This document shows, piece by piece, positions 48,097 to 58,260 of a DNA stretch of 64,000 nt. Origin of the DNA: Paratrimastix pyriformis. Lineage: Eukaryota; Preaxostyla; Paratrimastigidae. Positions within the stretch are counted from its first letter, which is position 1. Each line of letters starts with the position of its first letter. The notes beneath the pieces were generated by a model. That model had not been told where the DNA came from and ran no database searches. It was given only the letters and a program-made list of their open reading frames with translations. The stretch lies in assembly GCA_027972325.1 (NCBI GenBank), contig JAPMOS010000015.1, positions 199,501-263,500 of the forward strand, written 5' to 3'. The position numbers were made by a program, and so were the translations under genes.

Positions 48097-49478
48097 TCAG
48101 AACATGCACTTGACCAGCCGCAGCCGGCGCAGGAGGGTGCCGTGGACGTACCCTGGGGGAGGGAAACCACAGAAAGGCGGAACGATTCGAGTGGATTCGG
48201 TGCGGGCGGGTGTATGTGGTGGTCTGTGGTGCCAACCACAACCGAGAGGGAACGAGCGGGGCGTGGATGTGGGTGGGTGTGGTCTGTCATACCGAAGGTG
48301 CGGGCTGCGTGGTGCGGACCGTTCAGGAAGGGCGCCGAGAAGAACAGGCCGCAGTTCCGGTCGAGAACCTGCCCCCCGCCACCAGCCCATGAGAAGATGA
48401 GGCGCGGCGCGGGGGAGGAGGAGCGGGAGGAGGCGATGGCGGGGGCAGCAGGAACGGACCCCGCCGTGGCCCGGGAAGAAGTTGCCCGAGTCCTTGACGT
48501 CGACGGCCCGCTTGAGGAAGGACTGGGTCAGGTCGCCCACCTGGGTGAGGAAGGCGATGCACACCCCGGGCACCAGATACTGCAGCAGGTTGAGCTGGGG
48601 CATGGCCGGCCAGATCTTGGACAGGGGGTACATCCACAGGATGGGGAAGATGGCCCCCACGATGCATCCCCCCAGGAAACCTTCCCAGGTCTTGCGGGGG
48701 CTAGGAGAGCAGAGTCAGCACAAAGGGGGGGGAAGACAAAGCAGCGGCCGACCTCAGAGCGGCGAAAATGCGGTGTTTACCCATGGTGCGGCCGACAATC
48801 ATGGCAAACCCATCCGAGGCCCACGTAGTCAACAGGAGGATGGCCATGTAGCTTCGGTCCTTGCTCAGGATGAAGGCTGACTGCGAGATGCTGAAGGCGA
48901 CCCAGTACAGGCCAAAGAAGGCTAGCCGGTGGTGTGGGTGAAAATGAACTCAAAAGGTAGAACAGACATGCGAAAAGGTGGATCAAGGAGGATTTCGGGA
49001 TGCGGGTTTGCTTGGACGCAAAGACGACTGTCAGGTGGAGGACAAGTGAGAGAATCATGCTGGCGTCGAGCGCATTCCGAAGGGCCAAATAAGAATTGGT
49101 GAAATATGCAACAAGGGGCATGAACAATCCCAAGGAGCAATAACCATAATGAAGAATATTATGCTGAGGGAGCCCCGTGAGGATCACGACGAGATTATCG
49201 AACTCGTGGAGCCCAACAACAGTCAGAAGGGTGTTGAGGGTATGATGAAGAATCGGAAGATAAAGAGCTGACAAAAACCATAAAGGCATACCGATCGCAA
49301 TCGTGAGCAGGCGCAGAGGGAGAGAATCACTTTTTTTTATGCCATCTTCAACGGTGAGTTCAGGTGGCTGTTGGGCGGGGCGGGGATCTTCTTCTTCCTT
49401 TGCCTTAGGCGGCTTGACGTTTTCTATGCGTCTCGTTGAGAAACGGGCTCTGGGTGACGGAAACAGACCGCGCTGCAT
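48097..49478 (-). CDS. CDS1: Phosphatidate cytidylyltransferase (CDP-diacylglycerol synthase)
   Basis: Makes CDP-diacylglycerol from CTP and phosphatidate in ER or mitochondrial membranes. Starts MQRGLFPSPRARF at 49478. Hydrophobic helices follow (LLTIAIGMPLWFLSALYLPI; LGLFMPLVAYF; ASMILSLVLHLTVVF), then SDGFAMIVGRTMGKHR, SPRKTWEGFLGG, and the family signature QSFLKRAVDVKDSGNFFPGH-GG joined across an intron to VLDRNCGLFFSAPF. It ends LLRRLRLVKCMF and TGA (48097-48099). Introns begin GTCTG, GTCCG and GTCCG. The signature normally ends DRxD. Here DRN is followed directly by C, and by comparison with animal enzymes (DRFDCQ) the second metal-site Asp is absent. Confidence 0.88.
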
Positions 49479-49611
49479 TCAGAGGCTTGAGACAGGGTGT
49501 CAGAGCGACTTGACCACCCAACTGTAGCGCTGGGCCCGCCAAAGCACGAGTATTAAAGGAAAGGCGGTATGAACTTTGCGGTATTTCCTTGATCATCGAT
49601 TGGACCTTGAA

Positions 49612-50109
49612 ATGAAATCGTTGCTCGTCCTACTTCTTGTTGGATATGTTCTCTGTGAATTGACCGCCACCGTCGAAACAGCCACCACAGTTCGTGCGGT
49701 GAAAGGTTCCCGCGAAAATCGAGGCCTTGCTGCCATGCCTACAAAGGTTTCGAACAAGGTGATCGCGGATCGGATCCGCGCCCGGGCTGCGGACCCCAAG
49801 ATGCAGGCTCAATTGAAGGAACAGCAGACTGCCCAAATTCCCAATGCTGCCCTGAAGCGGGAAATCGAGAAACGCCGTGCTGCTGCTGGTCTTCCGCCTC
49901 TTACCGTCGCTGCCGCCGCCACCGCCACCGCCACTCTCGCTGCCGCCCCTTCGGCGACTAATGTGGCGACACCTGTCGCCGAGCCCATCCCGATGACCAC
50001 TCCAACACCAGTTGCGGACGGAACCCCTGCCGAAAACCGCGAGGTGACCGCCCATCGTGGTCGCTGGCACACCATCACCCCCACCGCTTCTCCTGTTCCG
50101 AAACTGTAA
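49612..50109 (+). CDS. Small secreted protein, Ala/Thr/Pro-rich C-terminus
   Basis: About 165 residues in one exon. The start at 49612 gives a clean signal peptide (MKSLLVLLLVGYVLCELTA). A charged stretch, VSNKVIADRIRARAADPKMQ, follows, with KREIEKRRAAAGLPP, then an Ala/Thr/Pro-rich, probably disordered and possibly O-glycosylated tail. An upstream in-frame ATG at 49576 would bury the signal. It diverges from the CDP-DAG synthase gene, 133 bp apart. No known family recognised. Confidence 0.6.
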   Translation: MKSLLVLLLVGYVLCELTATVETATTVRAVKGSRENRGLAAMPTKVSNKVIADRIRARAADPKMQAQLKEQQTAQIPNAALKREIEKRRAAAGLPPLTVAAAATATATLAAAPSATNVATPVAEPIPMTTPTPVADGTPAENREVTAHRGRWHTITPTASPVPKL

Positions 50110-50511
50110 GCCATTGAACCACTTTGTTATCTCGAAGAAACGTCTTTGTCTAGCTGACGAACGCTGGGGTCGGACGAACCCAACTTGTTGATGGTAGGTT
50201 TTTCTTGCATGTTAATGAGGAAATGTGTTGTTGGACCACCACCAAGGAATCTCTCCCCTTATTGCATCCGGAAACAGCCAGTCGATCACTCGGAATAACG
50301 TGACGTTTGCGGCAGAGCGAAACCGTCAATTTTGGAGCTTCTACGTTTTCCCAGTCATGCGCAATGGGTGCATCGTTCTTCTCCGGCAATTGCCCCAGCA
50401 TCCCCGGGCCAACACGTTTTTCCCCCAATGCCTGAATGGGTGGCCCACTGTCACTCTAAGACATCACAACCTGGCGTGCGAGCCTCAAAATTCAAGCCAG
50501 TTTTTTCCCCG
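50110..50511. other. Spacer upstream of kinesin
   Basis: AT-richer stretch. A frame open from 50332 runs into the kinesin N-terminus, so part of this may be 5' leader or extra N-terminal coding sequence. Nothing else recognised. Confidence 0.4.
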
Positions 50512-53302
50512 ATGATCGGGCGGCCAAGATCCACCGGATCCCTCCCTCTTGCGCACGAACAAGATGATGAGACTTCTATCGATCAGAGCGATGATGAAGA
50601 AACGGCATCAAACCTGTCAACTGGCGAACCTATTTTACACACTCCATCAGCAACTGCCACCGTCGTAACGCCACCACCTGGAGGCCCTTCTGCTCCAACA
50701 AAACCACGTGCCCAGACACCCCCTCCCAAGTCATCGACAGCTGCTACTTTCGCTCTCGATGCTCTCCCTCCTCCTTCTGATCCCTCGAAGCTCTCCAAAA
50801 GTAAGAATTCTGTCCAAGTAATATGCAGATTTAGGTCTTGTGGAACTCATCTTCTCCTCCGCATTTTTTTTTTTATTGCTTGCAGGCCACAATCTGAGGA
50901 TGAGATGCTCCAAGGGGGAAATATGTGTGTTGAAACTGAAGGTCCGTGCCAGAAGGTGCCTCAACTTGACGCTTCGTTTTGATAGGCCCCAATACCTGCC
51001 ACATCAACATTGATGAAGTCTGCACAAGACTCCACCCCCACAGCTCACCACCCCGACTTCTCCCAACCCCGCAACCAGAGGAGACATTCTTTCAAATACG
51101 ATCGTGTTTTCGATGTGCATGCGACTCAGTCGGATGTTTACAGTGAAATCGGTGGGAATTTGATCGACGGTCTGTCTCACCCCCTTCCCGACCGCTCTAA
51201 CCCAGCCTTTCGATCCTTCCGGCTAGCCGTCGTTTGGGGCTTCCACGCCTCGCTGATCGCCTACGGGTCTGTCTGTCCCACCCCACCCGACGCACCACAC
51301 TCGCCACACCCCACACGCAACCCCATCCTGACACCGTCACACTCCCCGGCCGCCCATCCCCAACGCCCCGCCCGCATCGCAGCCAGACGGGTTCGGGCAA
51401 GACGTACACCATGCAGGGCAAGGAGTTCAGCAAGGACCCCGGACGGGGCTCATCCCCCGGGTGCTGCAGGACCTCTTCGTCCGCATCCGGGACGCCCCGC
51501 CACCGAGGAGTACACCGTGACGGCCTCCTTCCTGCAGATCTACAACGAGAAGCTCCAGGACCTGCTTTCCCGTCCGTCCGGATGCCCCCCGGGGGGGAGA
51601 GGGAGAGAGAGGAGAGGGGGGGGGAGGGATCATCACGCTCACTCGCCACCACGCCGCCGGGGTCACCTTGAGTTTTCCTCATTGTCGCTGCCCCCCCCCC
51701 CCCCCCCCCTCCCCCCTCCCCCTCCCCCTCTCCGGTCGGGTGCTGTCTCCTGCTGCAGCGGAGCAAACCGACCTGCAGATCCAGGAGGGCTGCGAGTCGG
51801 GGATCTGGGTCGCCAAGGCTACCGAGGTCATACCCCCCTCCTGCTGATCTCCGCTCCCCTCCCCTACCCTACCCCTCCATCCCTCGGGTGCTGCCGGGTC
51901 CCCATTGCCCCGGGGTGCTGATCACTGCCCTCACCCGCCCGGCATGGCGGCCGCCCCGCAGGTACCCGTCCACGACCCGCCCCAGGCGCTGGCCGTCTAC
52001 AAGCGGGGCATCGCAAACCGCACGGTGGCCGAAACCGGTCCGGGGGACCCCAGCCCCCCAACCACCCTCAACTCGCCACCACCACCTCACGTCGCCATTC
52101 CCTGCCCACCCACCCCCCTCGCGGGTGTGTAGAGGCGAACAAGTTCAGCTCGCGGAGCCACGCCATCTTCGTGCTGACGGTGGTGCACACGGACCTGGTC
52201 GAGCGCCTCGAGCGGCGGGCCCAGATCTACATGGCCGACCTCGCGGGCAGCGAGCGGGTCCGCCCCTGCCGACATCACCCCCGCCATCCCCCGTGTCGGC
52301 ATCACCCCGCCATCCCCCGTGTCGGCATCCCCCCCGCCACTCCCGGGGAGTCATACTCACCCCTGTACGATGACTCCCCGTCCAGGGCGTGTCACCACCC
52401 TCCCCCCCCTGTATGTCGACATCCCCCCCGCCACTCCGCTCCCGATCTGGGGCGTGGCATCATACTCACCCCCGGAGGTGTCCCCCCCTGTGCGCAGGTG
52501 GACAAGTCGCACACTCAGGGCGAGCGCCTGAACGAGGCCAAGCGGATCAACACCAGCCTGCTCGCCCTGGGGAAGGTCATCTTCGCCCTGACCGCACACA
52601 AGAAGAAGGAGGTCCGTTCGCGCGCCCCCGCCCCCACGTCGCGATACCCCCCACACACACACACACACACACACTGACCCGCTCATGCCCGGTCATGCAG
52701 GTGAAGCACGTCCCCTACCGCGATTCGAAGCTGACCCGCCTCCTGCGGCACAGGTCTGCATCCCCCACCACCACCACCACCCACTACCACTACCACTACC
52801 ACTACCACCGCCACTACCACCGCCACTACCACTACCACTACCACCACTACCACTACCACCGCCGCCACCCACGTGACCGCCATGCGCCGACGTGTCAGCG
52901 TCCGTCCGCCAGCCAACTCATCTCACCCCTCCCCCCACCCCCCCCTTCCCCTGCTCGCCCAGCTTCGGCGGCAACGCGCGGACCTTCCTGATCCTGTGCT
53001 GCTCGCCCTCCACCTTCAACGGCCACGAGAGCCTCTCCACCCTCCGCTTCGGCGCCCGGTCCGTCCCCCCTGTTTCATCCCCTCGCGCCCCCGCACTCAG
53101 AACGAAACCTCACCTCGTCCCCTCGGACCTGGGGTGGCGGCGGTGGGTCGCAGGGCCTCGCGGATCAAGAACAAGCCCGTCGCCAACGAGCAGCGGTCGG
53201 TGGAGCAGCTGACCCTGATGCTGGGCGACGCCCGCCGGGAGATCGAAGCCCAGCGGGTCTTCGTGGGCGCCCTCCAGCAGGAGATCGCAGCCCTCCGCGC
53301 CG
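50512..53302 (+). CDS. Kinesin motor protein (kinesin-1-like)
   Basis: Plus-end microtubule motor. A disordered N-terminus (about 100 residues) is followed by VQVICRFRPQSEDE (split by an intron, donor GTCTT), ETEGPNTCHINIDE, RRHSFKYDRVFD, and the P-loop AYGQTGSGKTYTMQG across an intron. Then come TASFLQIYNEKLQDLL, NKFSSRSHAIFVLTVV (switch I), YMADLAGSERV (switch II), GERLNEAKRINTSLLALGKV, VPYRDSKLTRLL, and SLSTLRFGARASRIKNKP (neck), with a coiled coil to 53302. Nearly all donors are GTCCG or GTCTG. Two one-base gaps within the motor, at 51445-51448 (GGGG) and 51495-51498 (CCCC), interrupt GLIPRVLQDLFVRIRDAP. The exon at 53302 ends with a donor, so the tail continues, but the next exon was not identified. 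Confidence 0.87.
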
Positions 53303-53396
53303 GTCCGCCAAGCCCTGCCTGCCCGCCGCACCCGCCACCCGCCTTGTCCATCACCACAATCACCACCACCATCGACCGTCGTCGTCGTCGTCGTCG

Positions 53397-53449
<53 letters not shown>

Positions 53450-54023
53450 TTCATCCAATCAATCAGCCAATCATCACCATCAGAATCACCATCAGAATCA
53501 TCATCAGCATCATCATCAGCCAATCATCATCTTCATCCAATCATTTGCTGTTGCCCTCCTCCCTCCCCCCCGGACAGCGGTGCGTTTGCATTCCCATCCA
53601 TACCCCCACCCCCCCCCCCCCCCCCACCCCAATCCAATCATCATCCAATCCTCATCACCAGCAACATCCATTCAACATCCAATCATCATCCCATTCCTGC
53701 CCGTCCCCATCCGGTCGGCTGATCCGGCCTCTTCGCGCCCAGCTTAGGGCTGGGCCCCGACACGGCCCTGGGCTGCGGGGTGATGGCGGCGGCGTGCCCA
53801 CCAGGTTCTGGCCCTGCTGCAGTGCCCCTGACCCACCACTACATGACCAACCCCGTCGTTAGCTTTGACGGTCCGCTGGCGCCCCTTCACGTCCCATTCA
53901 CTTGCGTGACGCCTGCTTGTGACTTTTGGCCGTTCCGTTCCGGGCTGCTTTTGTCGACTTTCCCACCCGCCCTTCCCCGCCTCCCATTCCGCTCCCCTGC
54001 CGCCGCCACCCCGTTGTTGGACG
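53303..54023 (+). other. Unresolved stretch between kinesin and U-box exons
   Basis: Contains a CAT/CGT microsatellite (about 53388-53452), tcatccaat repeats and a C run (about 53612-53628). A possible exon near 53743-53812 (LGLGPDTALGCGVMAAACPP) follows a good acceptor. It is not clear whether it belongs to the kinesin tail, to the U-box gene, or joins them. Confidence 0.5.
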
Positions 54024-54806
54024 CCTGATGCGAGCTGTGCGGGGGGACGGGCCGATGCGGGTGCGGTGCGGGGCACGTACGAGAAGGATGCCATCGAGGA
54101 GCACCTGAAGGCCCACGAGTTCCGCTCGCCCGTCACCAAGGCCAAGGTCTCCTCCCTCACCACGGTCCGCCCGCCCGCACCCTCCCCCCCTCACTCACTC
54201 ACTCCCTCACTGGCGCACCACAAATGGGAGCTTCTTGCCGGGGCGCGGGGCGGCCCCTCTCGCGGGCATTGTGGTTGCACTCATGCCTGTGGTTGGCACT
54301 CATGGCTGTGGTTGGCACTTGGTTGTGGGCCGTTCCGACCTCCGGGGTTATCGTGCCATCGGCCGCCCATGGCGTGTGGGGGCGACCCACGAGTGACGGC
54401 GACCCGACAGCTCACGCGACTCTGACCTTGGGCTGCCTGGGGGCGTGCCGGTGTCTGTGTGTCTGTCTCTGTCTCTTTGTATGTCTGTGTCTGTCTCTGT
54501 GTCTGTCTCTGTGTCTGTCTCTGTGTCTGTCTCTGTCTCTGTCTCTGTCTCTGTCTCTGTGTCTGTCTCTGTCTCTGTGTCTGTCTCTGTGTGTGCAGAT
54601 CCCGAACTACCTGGCGCTGAGCCTGATCCGGCAGCTGGTCAGCCCCGAGCAGCTGCACCAGCAGCGCTTTCTGGGCAACCTGGACTACGTGCCCCACGAG
54701 ATCTGGCTGCTGATCTTCACATACGTCGACGACGCCAAGACCCTCCGCTCCCTGTCCAAGGTCCGGGCGGCTGCCGGCATCCCCCCCCCGACCCGAATCC
54801 CGCCCG

Positions 54807-54840
<34 letters not shown>

Positions 54841-55073
54841 ATGCCTCCTCGCCGCCGCCCATCGTGATGACCGCCGCTCAAGCAGCCCCTTTTGTTTCTG
54901 TGGGCACGGGCCTGCAGGTGTGCCGCGCGTGGGCCCAAGTCTGCCAGAGCGAGCGGCTATGGCGCATGCGATACGACAAGGAGTTCGGTCCGGCCGCACC
55001 CACGCCCCGCCCACGCGCGGCACGTCCGGACAACACCCACACCACCTCCGTCTCATCATCATCATCATCCGAG

Positions 55074-55127
<54 letters not shown>

Positions 55128-55383
55128 ATCATCATCATCCAATCATCATCATGACCCTATCACCATCACTGCCTGCCGCCGGACCCCAGGGGAGCCGACC
55201 GACCCGTTTGGGGCGATTGCCGACCCGCGGCGGCGGACATGGGCCTTCCTGTACTGGGAGCGCCGCCGCCTGGCCGACGAGGCCGCCGCATCCGCATCCG
55301 CAAGCGGCCGCTCGCCCACCAAAGGCGCCCCCGCGCCCGCGCCCGCGCCCAGCGGGTTGCACCTGACCCCATCCGCCAGGTAG
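54024..55383 (+). CDS. U-box and F-box protein (5' end unresolved)
   Basis: Exon near 54024-54160 carries the second half of a U-box (TYEKDAIEEHLKAHEFRSPVTK), the E2-binding fold of RING-like E3 ligases. After a (GTCTCT)n intron, 54600-54760 codes PNYLALSLIRQLVSPEQ and an F-box (VPHEIWLLIFTYVDDAKTLR, SLSK). This joins to VCRAWAQVCQSERLWRMRYD (54918-54985), the rest of the F-box. The last exon has DPRRRTWAFLYWERRRLADE and an Ala/Pro-rich tail to TAG at 55381-55383. A one-base gap in GGGG (54070-54073) separates MRVRCG from TYEK. Having both an SCF-type and a U-box-type module in one protein is unusual. The gene may start further upstream or be continuous with the kinesin gene. Confidence 0.6.
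54440..54596 (+). repeat. (GTCTCT/GTCTGT)n pyrimidine-rich array in intron
   Basis: Hexanucleotide array of tctctg and tctgtg units ending directly at the acceptor GTGCAG of the exon coding IPNYLALSLIRQ. Confidence 0.95.
55058..55152 (+). repeat. (ATC)n microsatellite in intron
   Basis: ATC/ATCC array between the F-box exon and the last exon of the U-box/F-box gene. An ATC array also lies at 53400-53450. Confidence 0.95.
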
Positions 55384-56291
55384 ACCCCCACACACACACA
55401 CACACTCCCTGCAACGCGCACCTTCTCTCCTCTCGGTCTCCGATCTCCTTCTCCGCCCCCACCCATCCGGCTCGTCGCAACATTCGGCTCTGTGTGTGTC
55501 GGCTCTGTGTGTGTCGCTGTGCGGAACGCCCTGCGGATGACGCGATGTCGAGTTATTAGCGTCCGGCCCCAACCAGGCCGGATGAAGAATTGCGGCAAGG
55601 GAGGATCGGGCGGAGGGCGGGAGGTTGAATCCGATTGGCTGGGGCGCAATGTGCGAATCCCCGGCCAGCGCCGGTCGGCGGGCGAACATGCGCCCGCCGC
55701 GAACGCAAAGGGGAAGGGAAGAAGGGAAGGAAAGGAAAACGGGACGGGCAGGGGGGGAGAAGATCTTGGGAGGAGGGAGGGCGAGGAACAGGGCGGGATG
55801 AGCACGGCCACTCAGAGAACGGGAGGGAGGGGAGGGGAGACTCCCCGACCGTCGAAGGGGGCGGCTCGAGATGACCAGCGGCGGCCGGCCCGGCGGCACG
55901 GTAGCGGCGGCCCAGAGAAACACGACACGGAACATCTCCACAAACATCAACATCAACATCAACACCAACACCAACACCAACACCAACAGGGGACGCACAG
56001 ACAGACGGACGCACACATGGGGTATGCGCAGATGCCCACGCCCCACAAGTTATGAAGCGGAAAGGGGGGCCGCCAGGGCAATGCCGGGCGGATTTTAAAA
56101 AAAAGGGGGAGGGAGGGAGGGAGTGGAGGGGAAGGCGGTGGGGCGGGAGCAGCGGCCCAGGACTCCGCCACAAGCGGAGGCGGCAGCCCGGGTCCTCGGC
56201 ACGCCCACGACACGACGCATGGTGATAGTACAACCGCGTCCCTGAGCGGATGCGGATGCCGGGGGGAGCCAGGTCGGAGGTCCAGGTCAGG
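55384..56291. other. Convergent intergenic region
   Basis: Between the U-box/F-box stop and the DUSP stop. GC-rich, with caacatcaacaccaac repeats near 55938-55988 and a purine-rich agggaggg stretch near 56105-56130. No gene supported. Confidence 0.65.
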
Positions 56292-58168
56292 TCATGGGGG
56301 GAGGGCATGTGAGGCGGAAACGACGGGGTTGTTGAGGGACGAGACGCGCCGGTGGTGGGTCGGCCGGGAGGGTTGCTTCTCGGGAGGGGTGGCGGGGGCC
56401 GGCGGGGGCGGGGCCGGCATCACGGGGAGCACCAGGGACACCGTGGACAGGCTCCGGGTGAGGGTGGTCACTGTGGCCGTGGACACGGCCCCGTCGGGTC
56501 GGGGCAGGAGGAGGGCCCCCGGGCCCGGGGAAGTCCCCGTGGAGAGGGCGGGCGAGAGGGCAGGCTGCGGGGTGGGTGGCGGGGTGGGCACCTGGGCCGA
56601 TATGAGGGGCGAGGTGACGGTGGAGGTGGTGGGCGAGGCGGGGGAGGAGGTGGTCAGGGTGATGGAAGTGGTGATGGTCGTCACCAGGGTCGCAGCCGTG
56701 GCCGAGGTGGTGCACAGCATGCTGGCGATGGAAGAGGTGGTGGTAGTGGTGGTGGTTGTTACCGCAGTGGCATTGGCCGAGGGGGCGGTGGTGGTGGTGG
56801 TGGAGGAGCTGAGCAGGACCAGCGGGACGGGGGCCAGCGAGCCCACCATGGCCATCTTGGAGAGCGGCGACCCGACCATGCTCAGATGGGCCGGCCGAAT
56901 GAGGGCCATCTCCAGTCGGGGCGACGGAAATGGGGCCAGCCCGAGGTCGTGGGCCGTCAGGCGGGCGTGCAGCATCTCCCAGAAGATCTGGCCGGCGCAG
57001 AGGTCGCTCGAGGGGAAGTGGAACTGGCGCAGGGTGTGGTAGCCCGTCGTGGCCAGGTCCATCTCCTGCAGGATGGCCATGAAGCCCGGGTTGGGGTTGA
57101 TGCAGGGCCGCCGCATGGCCACGTACAGGTAGGCATCGGACAGGGTCATCCGGAAGCGGGTCATCAGGTAGGCAAGGACGGCCGTGCACGACCGGGAGAT
57201 ACCCGCCTGGCAGTGGACCAACACCCGAGAGCTGGGCAGCAATTGGGTCGGGTTGTTCGGCGAGAGCGGGGCCAGCGAGGAGAGGAAAACGTGGTCTGTG
57301 GAAGAGGGGGAACGTTGGTATTTTGCGAAAAAAACAAGAGATGGAACGGACCAATAAACTGGGAGACATCGTTCAGGCACGCCTTCATACGCTCTCCAGA
57401 TGTACGATTGTCGGTGATCTCCATCCGGAGGGTCGTGAAGGGCGAGTCAAAATGGCATGTGCAGGCGTCCGATGAAGAGAGGAGTGAGACGCAGTGCGTT
57501 ATGCCAAGCGACTGAAGGACAGGAATGTCGTCTTGGGTAGGGCACCGCCAAAGGTAAAGGAACTATGGGGAGGGTGAGCAACATAAAAACTGGCAAGATC
57601 ATGACCAACCTTCGGAATGATTTCATCTGGTTGTCCACCAATTCGTTCCACCCATTGTGGTGAACGACGCCGAATATCGGCAACTTGAGGATGATATTCA
57701 CTCGAATGGATGAAGAGCGAAGGATAGAGGCGCGAGAAGCTGTCAAAGGCATTTGAATCCATACTGCTGATCGTCGCCCTTGGAGGCAGATAGCCGTGTT
57801 TCGCAAGGACAGCTTGGGAGTACAACTCTTGAAATTGTGACGGCGCGGTCTGGTCATCATGGATCAAAACCAAGCGGCAATCCTCCAAATCCTCCAGGGG
57901 AAGGGATGTCTTAATCTTGAAGTCGGACAAAGGAGCAGAGCACAGGTAGGAGACAGCCAGGTGAGAGGTGACGAAATCGAAGAACGGCCTGATGTCGAAA
58001 GGGATAGCCTTTCCAGTCACCAATTCCCTAACCACATCCTCGAAGGAAGGGAGAGGAGAAAGAGGGATCACGTCGCGATTCGACAGTTCCACGGAGAGAA
58101 GTGGGGGAATCGTTCGGCTTCCGATTTGCAATAATAACCGTAAAAGGATCTCGTACCGCGGCACTCAT
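56292..58168 (-). CDS. Dual-specificity phosphatase with rhodanese-like domain (MAP-kinase-phosphatase type)
   Basis: Dephosphorylates Ser/Thr and Tyr, typically on MAP kinases. The N-terminus is rhodanese-like (PFDIRPFFDFVTSHLAVSYL, about 58000-57940, through DCRLVLIHDD and FSRLYPSLFIHSSEYH). The DSP domain follows: FLYLWRCPTQDDIPVLQSLG, LGITHCVSLL, the catalytic HCQAGISRSC (Cys and Arg present, about 57215-57186), LAYLMTRFRMTLSDAYLYV, and PCINPNPGFMAILQEMD. This is the MKP layout. A long Ser/Thr/Pro-rich tail (about 56900-56292) includes poly-Thr. Introns: donor GTTGG after IIPK, and GTCCG after QFI. ATG 58168 (MSAAVRDPF) is the likely start, but its frame differs from the rhodanese frame, so a short intron or a sequence error lies within the first 150 bp. 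Confidence 0.85.
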
Positions 58169-58260
58169 CGCCAAAAAGTTCGCCCGCCCATTCGCTTTCC
58201 GAGAAGCAAACGAGAACCCGGAAACTGAGCCGATTCTTCGTAGGATAATAATGGAGACGA

